From assembly GCA_022448645.1 (NCBI GenBank), contig JAKVBZ010000178.1, positions 1 to 5,642 on the forward strand: a stretch of 5,642 nucleotides of DNA, in the 5' to 3' direction. This DNA comes from Pirellulaceae bacterium (lineage in GTDB: Bacteria; Planctomycetota; Planctomycetia; Pirellulales; Pirellulaceae). A program made the translations under genes and the position numbers. The first letter of the stretch is position 1, and every line of letters starts with the position of its first letter. Shown piece by piece: positions 1 to 5,642 of this stretch. The notes beneath the pieces were generated by a model. The model had not been told where the DNA came from and ran no database searches. It worked only from the letters and a program-made list of their open reading frames with translations.

Positions 1-640
<640 letters not shown>

Positions 641-845
641 GTTTTGCTTTTCCGAACTAAAGCCGCCGGTTCGCAATGACCCGAAAGTCTTTACTCACCA
701 ATGCTGCTCAGCCCGGGTTAGTAGCCAAGTTAAGGTTCAATCAATCTTTAATAGTTTTCACCAAACCTTCCAGCTAAATAAGTTCGCCGGAAGCCTGATA
801 AAGCATAGTCTCATGCTGGCATTCAAAAGAAGTCAACTGCCAAAT

Positions 846-857
846 TGTCAAAGAACA
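846..857 (-). promoter_or_regulatory. boxA rRNA antitermination element
   Basis: The minus strand reads TGTTCTTTGACA, matching the E. coli rrn boxA TGCTCTTTAACA at 10 of 12 positions. In known rRNA operons boxA RNA is bound by NusB-NusE (S10) and lets polymerase resist Rho during transcription of untranslated rRNA. It lies about 57 nt after the inferred start site and follows a short hairpin, the same order (boxB then boxA) as in enterobacterial rrn leaders. That it works the same way in this organism is inferred. Confidence 0.7.
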
Positions 858-863
858 AATTTC

Positions 864-883
864 GGGAGAAACTAAACTCTCCC
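864..883 (-). promoter_or_regulatory. boxB-like hairpin upstream of boxA
   Basis: A perfect 6-bp inverted repeat (864-869 with 878-883) encloses an 8-base loop. In the minus-strand transcript the stem is GGGAGA paired with UCUCCC. It ends six bases before boxA. Position and size match the boxB hairpin of rRNA leaders, where the sequence itself is poorly conserved. It is not followed by a U tract, so it is unlikely to be a terminator. Confidence 0.5.
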
Positions 884-920
884 ACCGGCTTCACTTATAG
901 CGTTGCCGACAAGTGAGTCA

Positions 921-948
921 ATTCTAGCGCTTTCTGGATTCGTGTCAA
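921..948 (-). promoter_or_regulatory. Sigma70-type promoter of the 16S rRNA transcript
   Basis: On the minus strand there is a perfect -35 hexamer TTGACA (943-948), a 16-bp spacer and a -10 hexamer TAGAAT (921-926, 5 of 6 to consensus). Transcription would start near 914. Strength, orientation and the boxB-boxA leader directly downstream fit an rRNA promoter. It faces away from the chorismate mutase gene, so the two units are divergent. Confidence 0.78.
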
Positions 949-960
949 CTCTCGAATCGT

Positions 961-991
961 GAAAAAAAACCCAAAGCCAACTTTTTTTTTA
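961..991 (-). promoter_or_regulatory. A/T tracts upstream of the rRNA promoter, candidate UP element
   Basis: A run of eight A (962-969) and a run of nine T (982-990) on the plus strand lie 13 and 33 bases beyond the -35 hexamer, roughly positions -48 to -55 and -68 to -76 of the rRNA start. Phased A/T tracts at these places are known to bind the alpha subunit C-terminal domain or bend DNA at strong rRNA promoters. The nearer tract overlaps the usual distal UP subsite. The functional role is inferred from position only. The same tracts also sit upstream of the divergent aroH gene. Confidence 0.42.
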
Positions 992-1134
992 CTTCCACAC
1001 CCTTCATTGCACCAAAATGGGGTAAATGTCGCGATTGTAAACGACTTACCATGTCGCTGACACCACAGTCTGCGTACAATACTAGCTCAAATGGACTTCC
1101 GTTGTTCTCATCTTTGCCGTCAGAAGAAACCCAA

Positions 1135-1560
1135 ATGATCTGCCGAGGCGTTCGTGGAGCTACCGTTGCTGACTCCAATTCCCGTGATGATATCCTATCT
1201 GCAGCTAGGCAACTTTTGGCTTTGATGATCCGCCAAAACGATATTGCCCCAGAAGATGTCGCCAGCGCCATTTTCACCACCACTCCCGATCTCAATGCGG
1301 AATTCCCTGCCCTAGCTGCAAGGCAATTAGGGTGGCTCGACGTACCTCTGCTCTGCTGCCACGAATTGGGCGTTCCCGGTGCACTTGAAAAATGTGTGCG
1401 CATCCTTGTCCACTGGAATACCCCGAAGGATCAACAGGAAATCAACCACGTCTACATCAAAGGCGCTCAACGCCTTCGCCCCGACTTATCCAACCTGCCA
1501 CCTGTCGACTGGGAAGAATTGGAATCTTGGATCACAGAATACATGAAAAGTTCAACCTAG
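1135..1560 (+). CDS. aroH: Chorismate mutase, monofunctional AroH type
   Basis: This enzyme converts chorismate to prephenate, the branch step towards phenylalanine and tyrosine, in the cytoplasm. The protein follows the Bacillus subtilis AroH (trimeric, pseudo-alpha/beta-barrel) family along its length: [10 protein letters not shown] at the N-terminus, [12 protein letters not shown] in the middle, [22 protein letters not shown] and LRPDLS near the end. Counting from the 1135 start, residues equivalent to the B. subtilis active site are all present: Arg7, Cys74 and Glu77 (B. subtilis Cys75/Glu78), Arg89 (Arg90), Tyr107 (Tyr108) and Arg115 (Arg116). The frame stays open to an ATG at 1051, which would add 28 polar residues (169 aa). 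I prefer 1135 (141 aa; B. subtilis has 127) because it coincides with the family N-terminus and has a weak AGAAG 8 bases upstream, while 1051 has no ribosome site. Planctomycetes often lack such sites, so 1051 is not excluded. A short C-terminal tail of about 20 residues ([12 protein letters not shown] region) extends past the usual family end. It is divergent from the rRNA gene and convergent with the large surface protein gene. Confidence 0.95.
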   Translation: MICRGVRGATVADSNSRDDILSAARQLLALMIRQNDIAPEDVASAIFTTTPDLNAEFPALAARQLGWLDVPLLCCHELGVPGALEKCVRILVHWNTPKDQQEINHVYIKGAQRLRPDLSNLPPVDWEELESWITEYMKSST

Positions 1561-1579
1561 CTTAAGCACAGCATCGGTT

Positions 1580-1596
1580 GATTTGGACACCAAATC
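1580..1596 (+). terminator. Hairpin just after aroH, possible weak terminator
   Basis: A perfect 7-bp inverted repeat, GATTTGG and CCAAATC with a 3-base loop, begins 20 bases after the aroH stop codon. Placement suits a transcript-end or RNA-stabilising structure. The stem is AT-rich and no T tract follows, so it does not meet the usual criteria for an intrinsic terminator. Confidence 0.3.
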
Positions 1597-1869
1597 GTCC
1601 ATTCAACGTCATAGCAGGTTCTTTACTTGCCATTTATCTATCTAGCTCTGAACAGACTCAATTCGCATGCCAAGGAAAGGTTCAAGGTTAGAAAGCTGCC
1701 TCACTAGGCTTTGCTGATTTACCTTCTCGCTATTGGATTTTCGTCCGCACTCCTTGACCCGTTGGCATTAGCCGCAAGATTTCGCTCAGAAAGGCGTGCA
1801 CCCTTGATGGAGATTGGCCGAGCTTTTCCTCCCAGAACGGCGACGGTGTCAATCGGACCAGACCGTGTC

Positions 1870-1890
1870 CAAACAAGTGCTGACCAGCAC
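1870..1890 (-). terminator. Weak hairpin downstream of the large surface-protein gene
   Basis: On the minus strand GTGCT, a 4-base loop and AGCAC (1877-1890) are followed by TTGTTTG. It lies about 190 bases after the stop codon at 2079. The 5-bp stem is short and the T tract is broken, so a terminator role is only a possibility. Confidence 0.2.
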
Positions 1891-2078
1891 ACCATGACAC
1901 TGCCGTGATTACCTCGAATACATCCCAGGACAACGACTGAAAACCTGCAACGAGCCATCCAAGATGAATTCGCCACTAGATTCAAGCTGCCTGCAGCAGT
2001 TACCTACCACAGTACAAACCAACTTCATTTCCAGCGTCCCGATCCTTACAGAACTTGCGCCCCCACAAACACCGGTCT

Positions 2079-5000
2079 TCACCCTGAAGCAAACGTTCCG
2101 CCATGGATCAAATCCGTTAACATGTCAGCACCAGCGACGTATCTATTCACCCTAATGGGATCAGTTGTCGAGTCGGTAATCGACTCCGTGACGGCTAGAG
2201 AGGTGTCGGCCAGCTTCTCAATCCGGATGGCATCCGCCACTGTGTACTTAGACCTGTTTGAGCCTGCTCCCAGACTCACGATCAGACTTCCACCGGTAAC
2301 GTTCACCGTAGCAAGCGTATCCCAGTCGTAACCTTCATCGACAAACTCGCTCGGAGCATTCTGCTGATTCACCATCGCTGTTGCCAGGGCCATGCCGCTA
2401 CTGCCGTTGGTGATTGAGAAAGGTGCATCCAGCGTGTTGTACCTGTTGTTGTATTTATGGGCCCAGGTGGTGGCTACCTGGTACTCACCATCAGCCAGAC
2501 CCGAGAAGGTCCAACTCGCCGTGCCACTGCCACCACGCATGTTGTGGTTATCGCCATCATAAGCTGCAGACACCTGAACATTGTCCTGATAGGTAAAGCC
2601 CGTCTGCGTAAAGCCCAGGTCGCCGTTATCGACGATCATGACGGCGCCCGCAGCACTCGCTGATTCAAAGACCGCCTCATCAGTATTCAAGGCCCTGTCC
2701 ATACTTGACTCGAGATACAAGGTCGGCGGATTCATGTCTTGATGGCTTGGTGGCAACTCGTCCAAAAATGATTCAACCCAGATTCGCGGTGGACGGTCGT
2801 CGGTCGGCGTCGTATTGCCCTCATTGGGATCTTCAAAGAAGAAAGATGTCTGCTCAAAGGCCAATGCGAATGATTCAAAAAACGCTCTTAATCCAAGCAG
2901 CCCCGCGCCCGTTTCAGGCTCCACCACAACGTCCGAGGTAGTACTGGATATGGACGTGCCTATCACAGTGGTCATCGTGGATGAGGCATCCGCTGATGCA
3001 GTAACCGACGTGTGGGCAAGCGATTCCGTCACGGTCGGAGAGATGTCTTCCAGCCTCGCAATCCGGATGGCATCAGCCACCGTGTACTTATTGCTGTCGG
3101 AACCTGCTCCCAGAGTCACGACCAAACTGCCACCGGTAACGTTGACCGTGCCCAGCATATCCCAGCCGTAGCCTCCATGGACAAACTCGCTCGGTGCATT
3201 CTGCTGATTGACCGTAGCTGTTGCCAGGACGGTACCGCTACTGCCGTTGACGATCGAGAAAGGTGCATCCAGAGTGTTGTACCTGTTGTTGTATTTGTGG
3301 GCCCAGGTGGCGGCTACCTGGTACTCGCCATCCACCAGACCCGAGAAGGTCCAACTCGCCGTGCCACTGCCACCCTGCATGTTATGGTTATCGCCATCAT
3401 AAGCAGCGGTTACCTGAATATTGTCCTGATAGATAAAGCCCGTATGGGTAAAGCCAATGTCTCCGTCATCGAGGATCGTTACAAAACCATCTTGACCTGG
3501 CCCCCCCTCTATGACATCGGCCCCGTCGTCGCCCATCAACGTATCATCATCAAGACCGCCTAAGAGAATGTCATTTCCATCCTTGCCGATGATGTCATCA
3601 ACACCAGCCTCGCCATCGATCAAATCCACGCTACGTCCACCCTCTATCCGATCGGCTCCTGGTCCACCCAGAATAACATTCAATTCGTTGTCACTCAGAT
3701 CATTCGATTGACTATCACTTCCACCACCAAATAGGCGATCGTCTCCTAGGCTCCCGTCAATCAAATCGTCGTCCTCACCGCCAATGATCACGTCATCACC
3801 ATCACTGCCGATCAGCACATCATCGCCAGACAGACCGTCTAACTCATCGTTACCAGAGAGTCCAATTAGTGTATTGTGCCACTGATTCCCCTCAATCTTA
3901 TCGTCAAATTCACTGCCAGTAACATCTTCCACCGCATGGCGGGGGTGGAGCTGTATCTTAAGATTGGTATCCCCTTCAAAAAGCTCACCATTAACCGTCT
4001 GGGTCCTGGATCGACCAAGATCAACATCGACCATTCCTATGAAGCTGCTAAAGTCCAGGCGATCGTGAGGATCGTTCGACCTGCTATCCGAGTCTCTTGA
4101 TTCAACGATGACATCACTACCGAGACCACCACCAGCAAACACGAACGAATCGTTGCCGTACTGCCCATAGATTAAATCGTCGTCTTTTCCACCCTCAAGC
4201 ATGTCATCTCCACCGATGTTGTCATCCAGCAACTCAAGACCAAGGACATCGTAGACATCCACGCCGCCCTCTATGGCATCATCGGCACCGCCATGGAAAT
4301 CGAGACCTCTCACCTTACCCTCAAACACTAACAGCTTCGCATTGTCTCCGAGAATCAGGTCGTGACCCTCCTCACCAAGGATTTCGTCAATACCGTTCCC
4401 TCCTACCAACACGTCAGCATCCTCTCCTCCCTGAATGAAATCAGCTTGTACGGTGGAATCGACGATCGAGTGATCGGTCGTCACAAATTCAACCAACTCA
4501 TCATTCAGCAGGCGGGCTTCGCCGTTGTCACCAACCACCGTATCGACGTCAAAATCACCTCCAATCACTACACCATCTTTATCTGGCCCACCAACGATTT
4601 GCAGACCATTAATTGCCGGGCTATTTCTCCAACCGCCGCCAACAACGTGATCGTCATCAATGCGAAGTGAAAAAGCATCGCTCGTCACATCGCGGAAGAC
4701 CACGAAGTTACCCAGTCCAGGAGCCAAACGATCAGTCGATGAAACTTCGACAAACGTACCGGTGAAAGTATTCCCCTGGGGATCATCCAGATAATAGGTC
4801 GTCGTGCCGTCCGACACGCTTCGCACCGAATGACCGGGACCCGATTCGCTGTCATCGGCGTCGATGTAAACGTAGACGTCATAACTATCAAAGTATGCAT
4901 TGAGACCCTTGACATCCACACCCAACGTACGTCTGAGACGAGTATGCGTGTACCCATTGAAAAGCCGTTCATTCTGGGTGTCAGGATCCAACTGGTCATG

Positions 5001-5642
5001 GAAATCGTCAAACAAATCCTTCTCAGTCACCAACAGGGTATCGCTGCCGGCGGAATACCCGATCGCAGTAGCAGAAATCGTCACGGCTTGCGTCCCATCG
5101 GAAATAATATCGTCAACCGCGGCAATGTCGAACGTAGCACTGGCCTCTCCGTCGAGAATCGTGACCGTAGCCGGTACGGTCGCTTCGCTGGTGTCATCGC
5201 TTGTAAGCGTGACCACCAGGTCCCCAATCGTTTCGGTGCGTGTCACAGTGGCCGTAGTAGCAGCGGCACCCGCTGACTCAACGATCGATACATCCGCAAT
5301 CGTCACGGTCAGCGTCGGAGAGACGCCGGCCAGTTTCTCAATCCGAATGGCATCCGCCACCGTGTACTTAGTCCTACTTGAGCCTGCTCCCAGAGTCACC
5401 ACCAGACTACCACCGGTAACATCGACCGTAGCAAGCGTATCCCAGTCGTAACCTTCATCGACAAACTCGCTCGGAGCATTCTGCTGATTCACCGTAGCCG
5501 TTGCCAGGACCGTCCCACTACTGCCGTTGGTAATTGAGAAAGGTGCATCCAGCGTGTTGTACCTATTGTTGTATTTATGGGCCCAGGTGGCGGCTACCTG
5601 GTACTCACCATCAGCCAGACCCGAGAAGGTCCAACTCGCCGT
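2079..5642 (-). CDS. Large RTX / Calx-beta / golvesin-domain surface or secreted protein (C-terminal 1187 residues; start beyond the right edge)
   Basis: The frame is open from the right edge (first codon 5642-5640) to a TGA at 2079-2081. The GTG at 5490-5492 is an internal Val inside a conserved repeat, not a start. Numbering from the edge, the domains are: golvesin/xanthan-lyase C-terminal-like copy A (about 1-104, N-terminus missing), Calx-beta (108-208), a beta-rich probable lectin-like region (209-350), RTX block 1 (351-516), a serralysin-type spacer (517-575), RTX block 2 (576-719), golvesin-like copy B (722-865), an acidic Ser/Thr-rich linker (866-1000), golvesin-like copy C (1001-1146) and a 41-residue tail. 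RTX nonapeptides and Calx-beta domains bind calcium and fold outside the cell; golvesin-like modules occur in xanthan lyases and other secreted proteins. A role as a calcium-stabilised adhesin, matrix or polysaccharide-binding protein is inferred. No catalytic domain is visible. The tail has no LPXTG, PEP-CTERM or dockerin motif. RTX repeats lie in the middle rather than at the C-terminus, so a simple type I secretion signal is not evident. The gene is convergent with aroH and appears monocistronic at its 3' end. Confidence 0.93.
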   Translation of the reverse strand, partial: TASWTFSGLADGEYQVAATWAHKYNNRYNTLDAPFSITNGSSGTVLATATVNQQNAPSEFVDEGYDWDTLATVDVTGGSLVVTLGAGSSRTKYTVADAIRIEKLAGVSPTLTVTIADVSIVESAGAAATTATVTRTETIGDLVVTLTSDDTSEATVPATVTILDGEASATFDIAAVDDIISDGTQAVTISATAIGYSAGSDTLLVTEKDLFDDFHDQLDPDTQNERLFNGYTHTRLRRTLGVDVKGLNAYFDSYDVYVYIDADDSESGPGHSVRSVSDGTTTYYLDDPQGNTFTGTFVEVSSTDRLAPGLGNFVVFRDVTSDAFSLRIDDDHVVGGGWRNSPAINGLQIVGGPDKDGVVIGGDFDVDTVVGDNGEARLLNDELVEFVTTDHSIVDSTVQADFIQGGEDADVLVGGNGIDEILGEEGHDLILGDNAKLLVFEGKVRGLDFHGGADDAIEGGVDVYDVLGLELLDDNIGGDDMLEGGKDDDLIYGQYGNDSFVFAGGGLGSDVIVESRDSDSRSNDPHDRLDFSSFIGMVDVDLGRSRTQTVNGELFEGDTNLKIQLHPRHAVEDVTGSEFDDKIEGNQWHNTLIGLSGNDELDGLSGDDVLIGSDGDDVIIGGEDDDLIDGSLGDDRLFGGGSDSQSNDLSDNELNVILGGPGADRIEGGRSVDLIDGEAGVDDIIGKDGNDILLGGLDDDTLMGDDGADVIEGGPGQDGFVTILDDGDIGFTHTGFIYQDNIQVTAAYDGDNHNMQGGSGTASWTFSGLVDGEYQVAATWAHKYNNRYNTLDAPFSIVNGSSGTVLATATVNQQNAPSEFVHGGYGWDMLGTVNVTGGSLVVTLGAGSDSNKYTVADAIRIARLEDISPTVTESLAHTSVTASADASSTMTTVIGTSISSTTSDVVVEPETGAGLLGLRAFFESFALAFEQTSFFFEDPNEGNTTPTDDRPPRIWVESFLDELPPSHQDMNPPTLYLESSMDRALNTDEAVFESASAAGAVMIVDNGDLGFTQTGFTYQDNVQVSAAYDGDNHNMRGGSGTASWTFSGLADGEYQVATTWAHKYNNRYNTLDAPFSITNGSSGMALATAMVNQQNAPSEFVDEGYDWDTLATVNVTGGSLIVSLGAGSNRSKYTVADAIRIEKLADTSLAVTESITDSTTDPIRVNRYVAGADMLTDLIHGGTFASG
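2205..2642 (-). repeat. Golvesin-like module, copy C (C-terminal copy)
   Basis: A complete module of about 146 residues runs from VMIVDNGDLGFTQTGF to YTVADAIRIEKLAD. It is the closest relative of copy A (about 93% DNA identity over 302 bases) although copy B lies between them. After it only a 41-residue tail remains before the stop codon; the tail ends IHGGTFASG and has no recognised sorting motif. Confidence 0.85.
2643..3047 (-). other. Acidic, Ser/Thr-rich linker with repeated xxES motifs
   Basis: This encodes about 135 residues between golvesin-like copies B and C. The first part (ISPTVTESLAHTSVTAS onward) is Ser/Thr-rich and resembles the start of the Calx-beta domain. The second part has an aromatic amphipathic stretch (LRAFFESFALAFEQTSFFF) and two Pro-led segments 21 residues apart, PPRIWVESFLDEL and PPTLYLESSMDRAL. 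I recognise no named domain. Confidence 0.6.
3048..3479 (-). repeat. Golvesin-like module, copy B (middle copy)
   Basis: A full-length module of about 144 residues starts with TILDDGDIGFTHTGF and ends with YTVADAIRIARLED. It contains SWTFSGLVDGEYQVAATW, VNQQNAPSEF and VTGGSLVVTLGAG. By hand count it differs from copy C at 56 of 420 bases (about 87% identity) without gaps at an offset of 840. It follows RTX block 2 with almost no linker. Confidence 0.85.
3486..3917 (-). repeat. RTX calcium-binding repeats, block 2
   Basis: About fourteen nonapeptides run almost without interruption: GSEFDDKIE, GNQWHNTLI, GLSGNDELD, GLSGDDVLI, GSDGDDVII, GGEDDDLID, GSLGDDRLF, then a Ser/Asn/Asp-rich insert, then GGPGADRIE, GGRSVDLID, GEAGVDDII, GKDGNDILL, GGLDDDTLM and GDDGADVIE. 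This is the standard parallel beta-roll pattern. The DNA repeat is degenerate, so this is an old array rather than a recently expanded one. Confidence 0.9.
4095..4592 (-). repeat. RTX calcium-binding repeats, block 1
   Basis: Glycine- and aspartate-rich nonapeptides of the GGxGxDxUx type are present, for example GGNGIDEIL, GEEGHDLIL, GGKDDDLIY and GQYGNDSFV. The block is interrupted by two longer loops that each begin with GDN (GDNGEARLLNDELVEF and GDNAKLLVFEGKVRGLDF), a known variant of haemolysin-type repeats. It closes with a SFVFAGGGLGSDVI strand and a DRLDFSSF segment, as in the C-terminal region of serralysin-type proteins. Each turn is expected to bind Ca2+ once outside the cell. Confidence 0.85.
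4593..5018 (-). other. Beta-rich region, probable lectin-like/jelly-roll domain
   Basis: About 140 residues lie between Calx-beta and the RTX repeats. An opening stretch (LFDDFHDQLDPDTQ) is followed by alternating strands such as YDVYVYIDADDS, TTYYLDDPQGNTFTGTFVEV and NFVVFRDVTSDAFSLRIDD, ending in SPAINGLQIVGG. The ending resembles the aPxINGIQIV close of beta-sandwich, possibly sugar-binding, domains in secreted proteins of Planctomycetota and Verrucomicrobiota. I cannot assign a named family with certainty. Confidence 0.5.
5019..5321 (-). other. Calx-beta domain coding segment
   Basis: This encodes about 100 residues with the Calx-beta pattern: TVTIADVSIVESAG at the start, the LTSDDTSEATVPATVTI segment, an acidic turn near AAVDDIISDGTQ, and the closing strand GYSAGSDTLLVTEKD. 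In known proteins these beta-sandwiches bind calcium through acidic loops and are common in large bacterial surface proteins. It is the only complete Calx-beta domain in the window. Confidence 0.8.
5331..5642 (-). repeat. Golvesin-like module, copy A (truncated by window edge)
   Basis: It encodes the second two thirds of the module: the SWTFSGL, YQVAATWAHKYNNRYN, VNQQNAPSEF, VTGGSLVVTLGAG and KYTVADAIRIEKL segments. The closing strand YTVADAIRI and the VNQQ segment are the recognisable marks of golvesin/xanthan-lyase C-terminal-like beta-sandwich domains. By hand count it differs from copy C at 22 of 302 aligned bases, with no gap at a constant offset of 3120. It differs from copy B at about 38 of 300, at an offset of 2280. 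It leads directly into the Calx-beta domain. Confidence 0.85.

Larger units (their letters stand above)
641..914 (-). other. Transcribed leader of the 16S rRNA gene
   Basis: This stretch lies between the inferred transcription start (about 914) and the inferred mature 16S 5' end (about 640), giving a leader of roughly 270 nt. It contains a boxB-like hairpin and a boxA element near its start, listed separately. The rest has no open frame with coding character and no recognisable tRNA. It presumably includes the 5' strand of the processing stem that would pair with sequence downstream of 16S, but that partner lies outside the window and cannot be tested here. Confidence 0.7.
1561..2078. other. 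Convergent spacer without a convincing gene
   Basis: About 520 bases lie between the stop of aroH and the stop of the large minus-strand gene. The open frames here are short (60-90 codons), overlap one another on both strands and match no family I recognise. The plus frame starting near 1711 stops at 1906-1908, then stays open again through 1909-2120 with a plausible-looking composition (for example LQRAIQDEFATRFKLP from about 1947). This could be an eroded coding remnant or chance. Two small hairpins are listed separately. I see no tRNA, insertion-sequence ends or repeats. Confidence 0.6.

Noticed and set aside
962..990. A8 and T9 tracts as a bidirectional terminator
   Set aside because: The sequence between and around them forms no convincing GC-rich hairpin, and their place upstream of a strong promoter fits an A/T-tract activator better.
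945..1403. Minus-strand open frame of 152 codons opposite the chorismate mutase gene
   Set aside because: It is the shadow of aroH, which has family-wide conservation and intact active-site residues. The frame also runs across the rRNA promoter.
1719..1985. Overlapping minus-strand frames of 67 and 88 codons in the spacer
   Set aside because: They overlap each other and a plus-strand frame and match no family. There is no supporting ribosome site or context.
3486..4592. CRISPR-like or tandem DNA repeat array
   Set aside because: The periodicity is that of degenerate RTX nonapeptide codons. There are no identical repeats separated by unique spacers.
4685..5011. Second minus-strand open frame of 108 codons
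   Set aside because: It overlaps the large gene in another frame and has a biased, non-protein-like composition.
2122..5451. Many plus-strand open frames of 60-183 codons
   Set aside because: They are antisense to the continuous RTX/golvesin coding frame. Their apparent mutual similarity only mirrors the three module copies on the other strand.
5490..5492. GTG as the start codon of the large gene
   Set aside because: The same codon is Val in the VNQQNAPSEF segment of all three modules, and the frame continues in register to the window edge with conserved module sequence.

Overview
The window most likely comes from a member of the Planctomycetota, probably the Pirellulales/Rhodopirellula side of the phylum. 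This rests on the 5' part of a 16S rRNA gene on the minus strand (1-640). It carries a perfect match to the EUB338-II probe site (297-314), the variant typical of planctomycetes, and a perfect match to the PLA46 planctomycete probe site (578-595). The genus cannot be fixed by eye.

Layout: (1) 1-640, minus strand: 5' portion of the 16S rRNA gene, running off the left edge. (2) 641-~914: its transcribed leader, with a boxB-like hairpin followed by a boxA antitermination element. (3) 921-948: a strong sigma70-type rRNA promoter, backed by A/T tracts that may act as an UP element. (4) 1135-1560, plus strand, divergent from the rRNA gene: an AroH-type monofunctional chorismate mutase with its active-site residues intact. 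(5) 1561-2078: a roughly 520-base convergent spacer with no convincing gene and only weak hairpins. (6) 2079-5642, minus strand: the last 1187 residues of a very large secreted or cell-surface protein whose start lies beyond the right edge. In transcription order it holds a golvesin/xanthan-lyase C-terminal-like beta-sandwich (copy A, partial), a Calx-beta domain, a probable lectin-like beta domain, two blocks of RTX calcium-binding nonapeptides, golvesin-like copy B, an acidic linker, golvesin-like copy C and a short tail.

The genes do not form one pathway. The rRNA unit and aroH are housekeeping genes fired from a shared divergent control region. The RTX/golvesin protein is an accessory surface gene that converges on aroH. 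The most notable internal structure is the golvesin module, present three times. The two outer copies are about 93% identical in DNA over about 300 bases although they lie 3120 bases apart. The middle copy is about 87% identical to each. This suggests recent duplication or gene conversion inside one gene. I see no CRISPR array, tRNA, insertion sequence or defence system, and no clear sign of a wholly new system. The architecture of the surface protein is the main item worth following.
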